DNA of 33,639 nucleotides from Larix sibirica (Eukaryota > Streptophyta > Pinopsida > Pinales > Pinaceae), in NCBI GenBank assembly GCA_004151065.3, contig NWUY0300029197.1:22460-56098 (forward strand), given 5' to 3'. The notes under the pieces were generated by a model. It saw nothing but the letters and a program-made list of their open reading frames with translations. It was not told where the DNA came from and did no database searches. This document shows positions 1-9,479 of this stretch, piece after piece (the first letter of the stretch is position 1; each line of letters begins with the position of its first letter). The translations under genes were made by a program, and so were the position numbers.

Positions 1-543
1 CCCCCAGTATCTCCGACGAGAATCACAATGATGATGAGTAGGAAAGGTTTTGGGCCTGTCCCCATGTTGTGGACATGTGATTTCCTTGTCGATTTGAAAA
101 TTTTGAACAGATAGGTTAGAGGGATCAGTTGAATTTGACGACATTACTGTGATATCGCCAGTTGAAATAACATAAATGGTGTTTACCTCCTCCAATGAGG
201 ATTCTCGGGGGTGAATTTCCTCAATGACGATGATCGAGGACTCTAAAGATGGTTGTCACAACTCAGTGAGGACCAACTGATATTTTGGAGGGGTAGGGAA
301 ATGGTGGGAATAGTGGCTATAGATGCCACAAACCAGACAATATTTATTAGTGCACAATGATTTGTTACGCGTCTGTGGAGGGGTTGACAATTGGACAACC
401 ATAATGTTTTTTTCATCCTCCAATGTCTGCATATGAGCGCGAAGGGTGGGAACATGTGGACAATTATGGATAGTGTGACCCAAGGTATCGTACAAAGCAC
501 AAGGCACAGGGACTCGGGCTGAGGCAGGGGAAGGTGGGTTCAC
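1..543 (-). pseudogene. Retroelement polyprotein segment with two CCHC-type zinc knuckles downstream of the protease
   Basis: One minus-strand frame is open from 543 to the window edge except for a TGA near 255-257. It holds two retroviral-type zinc knuckles (C-x2-C-x4-H-x4-C spacing). The first, at 460-501, reads CALYDTLGHTIHNC, so the second Cys is Tyr. The second, at 298-339, reads CLVCGIYSHYSHHF, so the last Cys is Phe. After these comes an acidic Ser/Thr-rich stretch and a His/Arg-rich end. Zinc knuckles normally bind RNA in gag. Here they follow the protease on the same strand, where reverse transcriptase is expected. The second knuckle resembles the one at 2158-2199 (shared G-[VI]-Y-x-H-Y-x-H-H pattern), which suggests paralogy. 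It may be a second gag of a neighbouring related element or an unusual extension. Each knuckle has lost one ligand, so the copy is probably dead. Confidence 0.6.
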
Positions 544-605
544 GACTTTGTTCCCATTTTTTGAGGTGTTAGTTTTAGTGGCTTTTCCCCTACCTTCTTG
601 GAAGA

Positions 606-1234
606 CTAGGGAGCAGGGTTGGAGGAGGCTATTGCTAACACACCAAGGGGTGGATGATTGGCAATGTTGATCGGTTGGACCGGTTGAAGTATGACTTGTG
701 GGGTCAGGGTGGGATTAGGTTCAGGTAAGTACAAGACAGGAAGTCCTAACATCAATCCTAGGATATTCAATGTTTCCATGACGGGCATGCTTACGACTCC
801 TGACTGGGGAAAAAAAATGGGATTCTGTGGATCGGGGTGGCTTGCACATGGCTAGGTATCGATGGCGGTTGGGGTTGAGGTGGTCCCTGAGGTTGCGGTT
901 GGGGTACCAATTGGATGATGGGATGTGCATCAGGGACTAATTTACTTGATGAAATGGTGAACAATTCTGACACTTCAACATCGGGTGGGGGTAGAGGAAG
1001 GGTGATAAACATGGAGGTCATTAGGACCTCTGAATAAATACCTGGCCACACAATAGAAATCAAAGGAGTAGATGCACCAAGGACAGGTTTTTCAACCATA
1101 GGGAGGACATTCTCTAGTATAGCGGGTGCGTTAGGGTCATAGTAAGTAAGTTGGTCGAGTTTGATGACCCGTCCCTCATGGGGGAACAACATGAGATGGA
1201 AAATAGATGAAGCAACGAACTTCATCGCGTACAT
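606..1234 (-). pseudogene. Post-protease linker of Ty3/gypsy-like polyprotein, frameshifted
   Basis: This continues the protease frame after one TGA near 1241-1243. The first part (1234-791) begins YAMKFVASS and has the HEGRVIKLDQ-type strand often seen just after plant Ty3 proteases, then becomes rich in Pro and Gln (PQPQPQGPPQPQPP). A run of T on the minus strand (about 811-818) is the likely frameshift site. Past it, another frame carries on as 788-606 with more Pro-rich sequence. No reverse transcriptase motif is visible between here and the window edge. The assignment rests on position and residue style rather than on a catalytic motif. Confidence 0.5.
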
Positions 1235-1235
1235 A

Positions 1236-2107
1236 TAGCTTCATCCTAGAAGAATGTTGTAGTTGATTTGAGCGTTGATGACTTGAGTGTCAACCATGAT
1301 AGTTTTTTCGGCTAAGTGGATGGGGACATTGGCAAGAAGGTCTTGCGGATGATTTGCGTGACCATCATAAACTCGAAGGGCAGTCGTAGATGATTGCAGA
1401 GGAGGGGATTCGATATTCTACCACACGAATGTGGAAATCACGCATGTAGAAGCGCCCTCATCGACTATGCATCGATGTATAACTAGGTTTCAGATCGAGA
1501 ATAAGATTTGAAACGCGATGGACAAAGGCATGCGGGGTTCAGATTGGTCTAAGTCGAATGCCATCATTCGTGATTCAAAAGGGTCGATCGCACCTAAGGC
1601 AAACAACAATGATTTGCATTGTGCTAGATAGTTCTTCAAAAATTCTAAGGCTGACATAACATCGGGGGAATGGGCTAAGTCATCCACGATGTTATAATTG
1701 GGGGAAACACCAGCATTGGGGTTGTTGGTGATGCGACACATAGGGGATTTGGTGGCTTTGGGTTCCCCCTCCAACGGTGGTGGGAGTAGTCGTAAATACT
1801 GGTCTACAGGAGTAGCTATGGCAACCTTGTCTGTCGGGATGGTCTCGACGACTGAACCATACTTATTAAGGCGCGTCTGGAGGTTTAATTCATGGGAAGA
1901 CATCATTAAAAGATGGTGCACTCCTAAGTCAAAAAATTGACTAGAAGAAGCGGCATAAGCAACTAGTGGTTGCGTGGCGGAGGCCCCTTGTGTGGGTGCC
2001 ATGGACTGGGCGGTGACGACCCCTTGCGTGGGTAAGGGTTTTGTAATCCCATGGGTTGTGCGGTGAGATGCAGTGGGTTTGGTGGTGCCAGAGGTGTGGT
2101 CGTCCAT
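1236..2107 (-). pseudogene. Ty3/gypsy-type aspartic protease with upstream spacer
   Basis: This frame encodes a spacer and a retropepsin, which cleaves the retroelement polyprotein. The active-site motif DEGAS lies at 1448-1462 in the context CIVDEGASTCVIST, and the flap-end motif ILLG lies at 1244-1255, followed by a stop where Arg is usual. Upstream, a segment including VVDDLAHSPDVMSALEFL and LLFALGAIDP has the character of the region that precedes proteases in plant Ty3 elements. In-frame stops occur near 1490 (TGA), about 1418-1420 (TAG) and 1241 (TGA), so no functional product is expected. DEGAS rather than DTGA or DSGA occurs in some plant elements, which keeps the catalytic Asp plausible. 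Confidence 0.75.
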
Positions 2108-2157
2108 TTCCTTTGGTTTTTCTCATTCCAAAGTTGTCTAGCTCTCACCAAATGGGG

Positions 2158-2199
2158 ATAATGGTGCGTGTAATGGCCGTAAACCCCACAGAAAGAGCA
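2158..2199 (-). pseudogene. Gag CCHC zinc knuckle with last Cys changed to Tyr
   Basis: The minus strand reads CSFCGVYGHYTHHY, matching C-x2-C-x4-H-x4-C except that the final Cys is Tyr. This is the RNA-binding nucleocapsid motif of gag. It lies upstream of the protease as expected for gag-pro order. In-frame stops lie shortly upstream (near 2221 and 2235), and the flanking frame runs into basic sequence (RARQLWNEKNQ). Confidence 0.65.
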
Positions 2200-2337
2200 T
2201 GGGTGGTTTGTGCGAAACTAAGGGTTCTTACCCTATTGATCGAGATTTTGGTTGGCTGGTGTTGTGCCATTATTGTCTGGAGGGTTCAAAGGTTGTCCAC
2301 CCCCACTGGGTTGTTGATTGTTTCCACGGTTATGACC

Positions 2338-2930
2338 TCATCTCCTATTATGTTTCCCTTGTTGGTTCCGTTGGGCAGGTTGGTTCTGCGGCTGGTTTTG
2401 TTGGGCATAAACTTGCCCTTGTGGAACGGGAGGAGCTTGATTTTGTGCGGGTGTAGGGGCTACCAGCAATGGGTAGTAAGCAGGAGGAGCTTGAGGTTGG
2501 GCGGGAATGGGTGCGGTCGACGGAAGGTAGTAAGCTTGTGAGGTAGGAGAGGGAACATATGCTTGTGGGTTATGACCATAGCTAGGTGTTGCATATGTGG
2601 GTCTGTGTGTACGGGGAGTTTGGGCCGGTGGGACATATGAAGGTGTCTCTCTAGAATGAGTCATGGTACGTGAAATATCAAGGCCACAACTCATGGAGGG
2701 ATACATAGGACTAGGGACGAGGTTATATACGGGGGTTGGTGATGGAGGCATATGCACATATGTGGCCAATGATGCCATCGACGGCGTGGGATTCCCATGA
2801 CACATCCTTACAAGAGGAATCTCCATGAGGATCATTAGGTAGTATCGTGTAGAGGTTACCAGAGTGGGCATAAATGAGGTCGAATTGTAGCCATAGGTAT
2901 TTTAGTATGTCCTCTTCTTTGGTTTGGGGN
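2338..2930 (-). pseudogene. Pro/Gln/Tyr-rich gag segment of the same element
   Basis: The minus-strand frame at 2871-2338 is low complexity, rich in Pro, Gln, Ala, Thr and Tyr (for example QNQPQNQPAQRNQQGKHNRR at its end). Such tails are common between the gag capsid and the zinc knuckle in plant Ty3 elements. Another frame upstream (about 2930-2750) is also open, so there is at least one frameshift. A single undetermined base lies at 2930, where the recognisable coding character stops. The conserved capsid domain is missing or unrecognisable. Assignment is by position next to the knuckle and protease. Confidence 0.5.
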
Positions 2931-3200
2931 AGATTACAACCTATGCCATCTAATTATCATCCTCACCAGCCACTTGTATATGATGCCATTAAAAGCTAGA
3001 TTTCATAAATATGTCAATAACCACATCTTAATATTTTAAAATTTTCATCTCTCTATTTTATGAAAAAAATCTTAAAAAATGCCAACTGACAAAGCATTTT
3101 GATGATATTATATCACACATGTCCCTCGTATTTAGATTGATATCATTATCCCATTCAATATTTAGATGGCATGTTTCTCATGGTCATTACTCTCTATGTG

Positions 3201-3446
3201 TATGTGTTTAAAATATAGAAAGTGTCTTCCAAGTGGAGAAGCAATAATTAAGGAATATTGCAATGCATGTTTTACTTTAAAATTATTAAATACATTAATT
3301 TATATGTTTAGTTTAGTTACATGTATGTGTTTAAAATATATAAAGTGTCTTCCAAGTGGAGAAGCAATAATTAAGGAACATTGCAATGCATGTTTTACTT
3401 TAAAATTATTAAATACATTAATTTCTATGTTTAGTTTAGTTACATG
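3201..3446. repeat. Tandem duplication, two copies of a 123-bp unit
   Basis: Unit 1 (3201-3323) and unit 2 (3324-3446) are nearly identical, starting tatgtgtttaaaatata and ending gtttagttacatg. They differ at only a few positions. Because 123 is a multiple of three, the plus frame at 3166-3456 stays open through both copies and looks like a 96-residue protein with a 41-residue repeat. I see no family motif and treat that ORF as a by-product of the duplication. The high similarity suggests a recent event. Confidence 0.9.
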
Positions 3447-4622
3447 TGTAATGTAGTTTTAAACGTTATAGAACATGTATAATGTAGTTCCAAAAATCAT
3501 ATTTTTTTGGTGAAATTGTTTTAATAGTATATTCTCGAGATAACATAACAAAAGTTTAAGTTTTTTGAATGAGGTGATATGTGTTTTCAATGTAATATTG
3601 TTTTTGGAAGATGGTTTCTCTTATCTTATACACAATACACACCAAGGCCTCAATAAACACCAATGCCTGATGTCCCATTGCAAACCTATCATAGACTTAA
3701 AAAATGCAAATATTTATTTACATAAGTTTTGTGTTTTATGATTTTGGACAAGATGGTGGTATAAACAATGGCCACATACATAAAGTGAACAACTTAATGT
3801 TTTCAAAATAAATTGCTAAGACCCACTTACTTAAGTATCAAGTTTATTTTTAATAGATATGTTTGTGTTACAAAGTTATTTTGGTAGGAGTGAAGATAGT
3901 TTTGATGTTATTATTTTTTTTAAAAATTTTAAAATTTTAAATTCTTTCAATCATATGAATTTAAGAAAAGTATAAGGATTCACCTGGAAATGCATAAGGA
4001 TGAGAGTTAGATTAACTTAAAGTGTTTGCAAACTAACCTAGAATTATTATCTTTGTTAATCTAAAAAATAAAATACAAATGTAAATAAATAAATAATATT
4101 ATGTGTTATTTTTACATTAATTCATTGATATATTATATCTCTATTTAAATTTCATCATGATTTTAACAAAAATTATAGATAAAAAGACAAGTAAACTTGT
4201 ATTTTGTTGTTTAATTTCATTTATTTTATTATAAAAAACTAAATAACAAATATTTAGTTAAATGTATATGAATATTTTTTACCATTATCTTAATTTTAGT
4301 TAGATATATATGAATATTTTTAATATTTATTTTGGTGAATGGTTCCAAATTATAATTATGTTTTTCCAGGTCTTTTATCTTTTAATCTATTAAAAACTTG
4401 AAAATTTAATTGAAGTTAAACAAATTTTGAATCCACTTGAAATATACATTTTGAACAAATTAATTCGCAATTGTTAGTAAAGATAAAATGACCCAATTTA
4501 ATCCACTTATTGCTAGTTGGTCATTATAATAAAGCATTTTAGTTTGGTTAGATGGTTCTTAACTAATTCTTTCACCTAAAGTTTACACTTCTCATAGCAT
4601 TGAATTGGATGTTGGAGTTTGT

Positions 4623-4647
4623 TATATATATATATATATATATATAT
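4623..4647. repeat. (TA)n microsatellite
   Basis: A run of about 12 TA dinucleotides. Confidence 0.95.
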
Positions 4648-4738
4648 TTTGTGCGTCATACATTTAAATTTTACTCAACGTATATTTCTATGACAATTTA
4701 ATTTGTAAATCATTATTTGAATTTAGAGAGAAAAATCC

Positions 4739-4769
4739 TTATATATATATAGATAGATAGATATATAAT
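4739..4769. repeat. Compound (AT)n-(GATA)n microsatellite
   Basis: AT dinucleotides followed by three GATA/AGAT units and more AT. Confidence 0.9.
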
Positions 4770-5439
4770 GTGGTTATGAAAATCTACTATTCAAAATCTA
4801 AGTTTTGACTTTTAGTACATAATCTATTCACAAGGATTCTTTCTATTCCATATCATATGTTCAACATGCTTTACTTAATTTTGACTGGATATAAAAATTA
4901 ATTCCTATAATCATGGAATTTATTTTACGAAATCATAATATTTTCTAATAAAATACTTTGAATTTAGATTTAGGTCTCCAATAGAAGTTTTGACAAGAAT
5001 AAACTCATTTTTTTTCCACAAAAAATAAGTCACAATTGATTTTATTTAAAATGAACCACCTTGTTCAGAGACCATAATGGCCATTACATACATTTTCTTC
5101 ATTGGATTGGATATGATATAGTCCTTAGGCCCTTTATACGTTACTTAAAATATAGTATACCAAAAACAAATTTATGAAACTTTCTTATAGAAGTCATATA
5201 TTGTACACTGTAAAGGATTTGTGACTAAACCACCAGAAAATTGTTGAAAACTAGTAACACAAATAAAAAAAACTCAAATAGATAAACCTTTTAAACCTAT
5301 ACTTTTAGACTCCAAAGCTATAGGACTAAACATCTATTCCCTTCTATTTCCTAGAGTGGATTCATTTCATCCAAGATGTAGACCTGGATCATGCTTAGTC
5401 AAAGTGTCATTTACCAGTTTCCATTGATGCCATATACCA

Positions 5440-5914
5440 TCACTTGGACTTGAAGACCATTCTTGGATACTTAATCTACCAATGAGGTCATCTCTTTGTA
5501 GATATGTCGAAAGTTGATTTCTTGGTATAAACCTACAATTGTAGATAGTCCTTCATATATAGGATTTGACAAAATATTTTTGGGAGGTCTCTTCATCCTC
5601 GTCCAATTAGCAACTAATTTTGAATCCCCAAATACCTATAGCTTCTAAACCCCCTTGGAATGAACCAAGAGCATGACTAATTTTAATGTTATCATCTATG
5701 CGTGATTATTAGTGCTCCTCCCTAGACCTATAGATAAATTTATCCATTGAGAATTGGTGATGTGTGATATACCCCCTGCACCACCCATACCTAGCATGCC
5801 CTGAGAAGCACCATTGAAGTAGGACTGGCTACTAGATTGATCAATTACCTCCTCTACAACACTTCTCACCTTCGGAGGACCATCATCTTGAGGGAAATTA
5901 CTAAGTATTTCCAA
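5440..5914 (-). pseudogene. C-terminal RNase H domain of the LINE
   Basis: The frame at 5914-5696 contains YFNGASQGMLGMGGAGGI and GLGRSTNNHA. These match the plant-type RNase H (RVT_3) pattern FDGAS.GNPG.aG.G and GlG..TNN.AE. The first catalytic Asp is replaced by Asn (FNGAS). After a frameshift near 5650-5690, another frame continues with VFGDSKLVANW and KRPPKNILSNPIY, then HIYKEMTSLVD. The GDS Asp, a catalytic residue, is kept. This domain degrades the RNA strand in RNA/DNA hybrids and sits at the C-terminus of a subset of plant L1-like LINEs. Confidence 0.8.
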
Positions 5915-6169
5915 AATTTTTGAAGCATATAAATTTGGGGAAATAATAATATCTTTAAATATGGCATTGTTCCTAGCCTGCTAGACCCCCCAGATCATTA
6001 CGATAGGTAGAGCTAGAAAATATTTATATGCCTCATTGTTAGTCCATGCATGTAAAGCTTCTTCCAACCCCAGAACAATCCAAATAAAATGGATTCCCTT
6101 TACTTGTGAGGCATAGTCCCACATCCTAGAAATGTAAGGACAATGAATAACAAGTGATTTGTATAGTCA

Positions 6170-7400
6170 TTATTTTCTTTGCATAGTGGGCATCTGCCCA
6201 GGCCATAACCATCTTTTTGAATCAAAATATCCCACACAAGAACTTTATTTGAAATTTACAACCACATAAACAACTTGGCCTTTAGAGGACATTTCAATTT
6301 CCATCCATATTACAGAGGTCCACCAAGATGGATAAGGAATATATTCTTCTTCATGAATTACCCTGTAACCCAAGCTAGAAGTATATAGGCCACCAGGAGA
6401 ATTCCTTGACCAAATCAAATCATCCTCTTGATTCACCATAAGGATATGACATACATGTAGGACCTTTATGTACCCATCCCAAACGATTCTTTATTTAGCC
6501 ACAAAGTCCAAATCTTGGGCTTTTAGCCAAGCTTGTCTCAAAGGAGAGGTATTAAAAACATCCCCAATCTATCCAAAAAAATGAAGATGTCGATCCCTAA
6601 TAGAATCAGTGATAGACATAGGTACCTTGTGATCATCTAAACAACCAATCCAAGGATCATGGACAAGACTAACCCTTCTTCATTTGCCAACATTCTAAGT
6701 GAACCAATATCCAATCACATCAAAATCCATGATTAAGGACTTCCACATTATATAAACATTTATGAGAGGCTTATTTGTAGTCCTAAACCATTCCTCAGTG
6801 GTAAGAGGATGAATGTATTTATGATACACAAATTTTACCCATAATCCTTCCCCCTTAAGAATCCTCCAAATCCCCTTCGAATCCAATCCCTTTGCAAAAC
6901 AAGTGGGATGCTTCAATCCCTAGCCCCCTAAATCCTTTGGAAAACTAAGCTTATTCCATGCAAACTAGTGGAAAGACTTCTGATATGGGCTCCCTTTCCA
7001 CAAAAAATTGAAGAGCATTTTCCTAATATGTTCCAAAGTGCTAGGAGGAACATAGTCCAAGGAAACCCAATACACATGTATAGCTTCCAGCACATACTTA
7101 ATCATAATTAATATGCTGCCACAAGATATAACCACTTATTACACCACAACTGAAATATGTTCTCAATTTTACCAATGATCCAAGACTAATCCCTTATATG
7201 ATAATCATTGGGATTTAAAAAAAACCCAAATAATTGAAACCAATCTAGATTTCTACCTTGGAAAAATAAAACTAAGAGCAAATCCATTCAATCAATTCCT
7301 GACCCAGGTTCATGAATGATATTGTGGATTTTCTAACATTAAAATACATCCATTTAGCTTCAACAAATAAAACCAGAATATATTTAATATTAACTATATC
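6170..7400 (-). pseudogene. LINE ORF2 thumb/connection and zinc-binding RT-associated region
   Basis: Several short open minus-strand blocks keep LINE ORF2 character. At 7090-6920 there is VYWVSLDYVPPSTLEHIRK followed by an LWKGSP-like block. At 6916-6695, KHPTCFAKGLDSKGIWRIL and then GLWVKFVYHKY follow the pattern LLaKW.WRf......LW..v...KY. At 6439-6245, DLIWSRNSPGGLYTSSLGYR matches the D.l.W......G.FtvkSaY motif of the plant RT zinc-binding domain. The blocks are separated by stops and frame changes. Confidence 0.7.
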
Positions 7401-7409
7401 CCTCTTAAG

Positions 7410-7965
7410 GCCATTAGAGAAAAATCAAAATATCATCTACAAAAAGAAAATGAGATATACTAACATTACCCCCAATCCTAATCCCTCTCAACGACCCATT
7501 GGTCTTGGCATGATTAATAGATCTACTCAAACCCTCCCCAACTAGAATGAATAATAGGGGATCAAGGGGACATGCTTTCCTTGGACACCTACTAGGCCTA
7601 AAGAAGGATGAACCTGAACCATTAATCAAAACAAAAAATGAAAGTGATTGTACACAAGATAAAATCCAATTCACAAACTAAATCTAGAAAACAACTTGAA
7701 GCAACACCAATCTTAAGTAAATCCAGTTAACTCAATCATAGGATTTAGAGAGATATACCTTTATAATGACAGCTGGTAAATATTTTACCTTGGCTATATG
7801 CAAAACTTTCTGAGCAGTACCAATTGCATCATGAATTTGCCTTTCCTCTAAAAAAGAAAATTTATCTTGAAGAACATCTCTTGACAAAATGCCTCCGATT
7901 ATTCTTGCAATTACCTTAGCAATCAATTTATATATACAATTACATAATGAAATGGGCCTAAACCA
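7410..7965 (-). pseudogene. LINE reverse transcriptase domain (ORF2 fragment)
   Basis: The first part (about 7962-7732) reads FRPISLCNCIYKLIAKVIAR and then FLEERQIHDAIGTAQ and KVYLSKSYD. These are the LINE RT blocks that normally read FRPISL, F..GRQI.DAI and KvDlsKAYD. The first catalytic Asp (KvDlsKAYD) is Tyr here. After a broken stretch, 7674-7414 holds INGSGSSFFRPSRCPRKACP and the catalytic box FVDDILIF at 7428-7443, which keeps both Asp residues. The normal RQGCPLSP box is changed to RKACPLDP. Family membership is clear, but the enzyme would be inactive. Confidence 0.85.
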
Positions 7966-8259
7966 GGGTAATTTTTAGGGGCGAAATTTCGCCAATTGGC
8001 TATTTTTTGGACTTTTTTTCAAAAATAAATTCACAAATTGGTCATTTTTAGTGTCAAATATCATTTATATTTACACACGCATGTTTTTTTATTATAACAT
8101 TAGCCAAATTTACAAGTTCCAGTATTAAATTGTATGTTTCATATTTAATATTCACCTACCTATCTATATATATGTTTTTTCAATCCAAAATAATTGCCTA
8201 GAATACTATACTTAAGTATACTATTAGAATCCTTAAAAAATACCCTGGTGCAATGTAAA
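7966..8259. other. AT-rich junction between the LINE and the next Ty3 element
   Basis: No coding signal was recognised. Two short perfect palindromes occur: GGCGAAATTTCGCC at 7980-7993, and TATACTTAAGTATA at 8207-8220, the latter inside a longer near-palindrome at 8203-8224. Confidence 0.6.
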
Positions 8260-8990
8260 GTCTCCTAGCAACAACTTGTGAGCCTCTAATTTAAAAAAAA
8301 AGAAGAAGAAGGATGATAACTTGCATTTATAGATGGGCTATCATAAGTTAAAATATGTTATAGTGAGAAACTATGATTAGCTTCCTCAAATCGATGATCT
8401 ATTTGATCAAATGAAGGGATAATTTTTTTTTCTAAAATATATTTAGATTAGGGTATCATCAATTACAAATTAAGGAAAAATATATTTTAAAATTGCATCT
8501 AGAACTCCATACAGTCCCCTATGGGTTACTAATGCCTCACTAATACTTATCAACCTTATGAGTGATGTACTAAGGAAGTACCTCTACAAGTTTTGCGTAG
8601 GTGTTTTTGAATGCTATTTTGATATATTCCAAAATAGAGGAGGAGCACAAGTAGAATTTGAGATCAGTGTTGTAGTTTTTGTGAGAACATATCATTTACT
8701 ACAAGCTCTTTAAATGTTCCTTCTATGAAAAAATATTTAGTAATTAGGTTAGATCATATTCGACGAAGTTATAGTAGTGGATCCAACCAAACTATAAGTC
8801 ATCATAGATTTTCCAATACCCCAAAATTACCATGAGGTACAATGTTTTATGGGGCTAGTTGGGTACTACTAGAGGTTTGTGCAGGGATTATTCAAGATCA
8901 CCAACCTTGTCACATCCCTACAAAATAAAAATGACAAGTTCGTATGATTGGACAAATGCAAGGGTGCATTCACCAAACTCAAGTAATTGT
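8260..8990 (+). pseudogene. Ty3/gypsy reverse transcriptase remnant
   Basis: The RT is recognisable only by joining blocks from different frames. The blocks are KKKKDDNLHL (for KKKDGTLRLC) near 8297-8327, LPQIDDLFDQMKG (about 8380-8419), FFSKIYLD, SPLWVTNAS (for MPFGLTNAS, near 8513-8540), VLRKYLYKFCV (8567-8600), and the active-site region FLNAILIYSK at 8604-8633. Thumb blocks follow: VDPTKL, DFPIPQNYHEVQCFMGLVGYY and FTKLKQLLTS up to about 8990. The catalytic YxDD box is FLNA, so both Asp residues are lost. Numerous stops also occur. Confidence 0.75.
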
Positions 8991-9385
8991 TAACTAGTAT
9001 TATAATTTTGAGGGTATCAGATGTTGATAAGCATTTATTGATGTGTACTGGTGCTTTTTTGAATGGATTAGGTGGGTTTGTCATGTAGGAGTGTGGCATA
9101 ATTGCACATGCATCTTGATTCAAGACTCATGAACTAAATTATGTAATTGATGAATTTGAGCTATATGTTGTAGTTCATTCTTTGAAGGCACAGAGGCATT
9201 GCATGGTGGGTAAAAATTCAACTTGAACTAATCACCAAATCCTAAAAAATATTTTTACCCAAAATGAATTAAACACAAGCCAAAGGCATTCTCTTGAGGG
9301 TGTTATTTTGACATATGGTATAAATTTAAAAAAAGGAAAATTGGGTGGTAGATGCATTTAATCACAATCCCTTCACTCTTATTTC
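8990..9385 (+). pseudogene. Ty3/gypsy RNase H remnant
   Basis: The blocks LNGLGGFVM, IAHAS, KTHELNYVIDEFELYVVVHS and LKAQRHCMVG match the pattern of Ty3 RNase H (aIGgVLmQ, iAYaSrkL, hE.nY...dlELlAvv.aLk.WRHYL.G). They are followed by NHQILKNIFTQNELNTSQR, equivalent to the tDH..LkyifTQ.dLN.RQ.RW segment, and by a KWVVDAFNHNP remnant equivalent to the terminal vADALSR block. The first catalytic Asp appears as Gly or is lost (CTGAFLNG for CDASL.G). The fragment is inactive. Confidence 0.75.
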
Positions 9386-9479
9386 CATTAAAGGTGGACA
9401 TGAGGACCAAGTTCCAAGGTAGATTGAAAATGACAATTGGTACATGGAGGTGTAGTTGACACTAAGCTAGAGCCCAAGT

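Larger units (their letters stand above)
2931..5339. other. AT-rich spacer without recognisable genes
   Basis: No coding region with family motifs was seen on either strand. The stretch is strongly AT-rich with many short A/T runs. It contains the tandem duplication at 3201-3446 and the microsatellites at 4623-4647 and 4739-4769, listed separately. Confidence 0.7.
5340..7965 (-). mobile_element. 5'-truncated LINE (non-LTR retrotransposon), degraded
   Basis: Read on the minus strand, this region gives in order a LINE reverse transcriptase (7965-7410), the RT thumb and connection region (about 7400-6700), a zinc-binding RT-associated region (about 6440-6170) and an RNase H domain (5914-about 5440). 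This is the ORF2 order of plant L1-like elements. The recognisable part starts abruptly at about 7965 with the RT block FRPISLCNCIYK. The endonuclease and first ORF are absent, which fits the usual 5' truncation of LINE insertions. Many stops and frameshifts show it is dead. I did not identify a clear poly-A tail (poly-T on plus); a T run at about 5008-5016 is a weak candidate. Target-site duplications were not found. Confidence 0.8.

Noticed and set aside
1698-2541. Plus-strand ORFs of 80-161 residues
   Set aside because: They lie opposite the gag-protease coding strand and have no motifs. They are antisense shadows of that Pro-rich sequence.
7312-7545. Plus-strand 77-residue ORF
   Set aside because: It overlaps the LINE reverse transcriptase on the opposite strand, which has clear motifs.
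8869-9123. Minus-strand 84-residue ORF
   Set aside because: It overlaps the plus-strand RT and RNase H remnant of the second Ty3 element.
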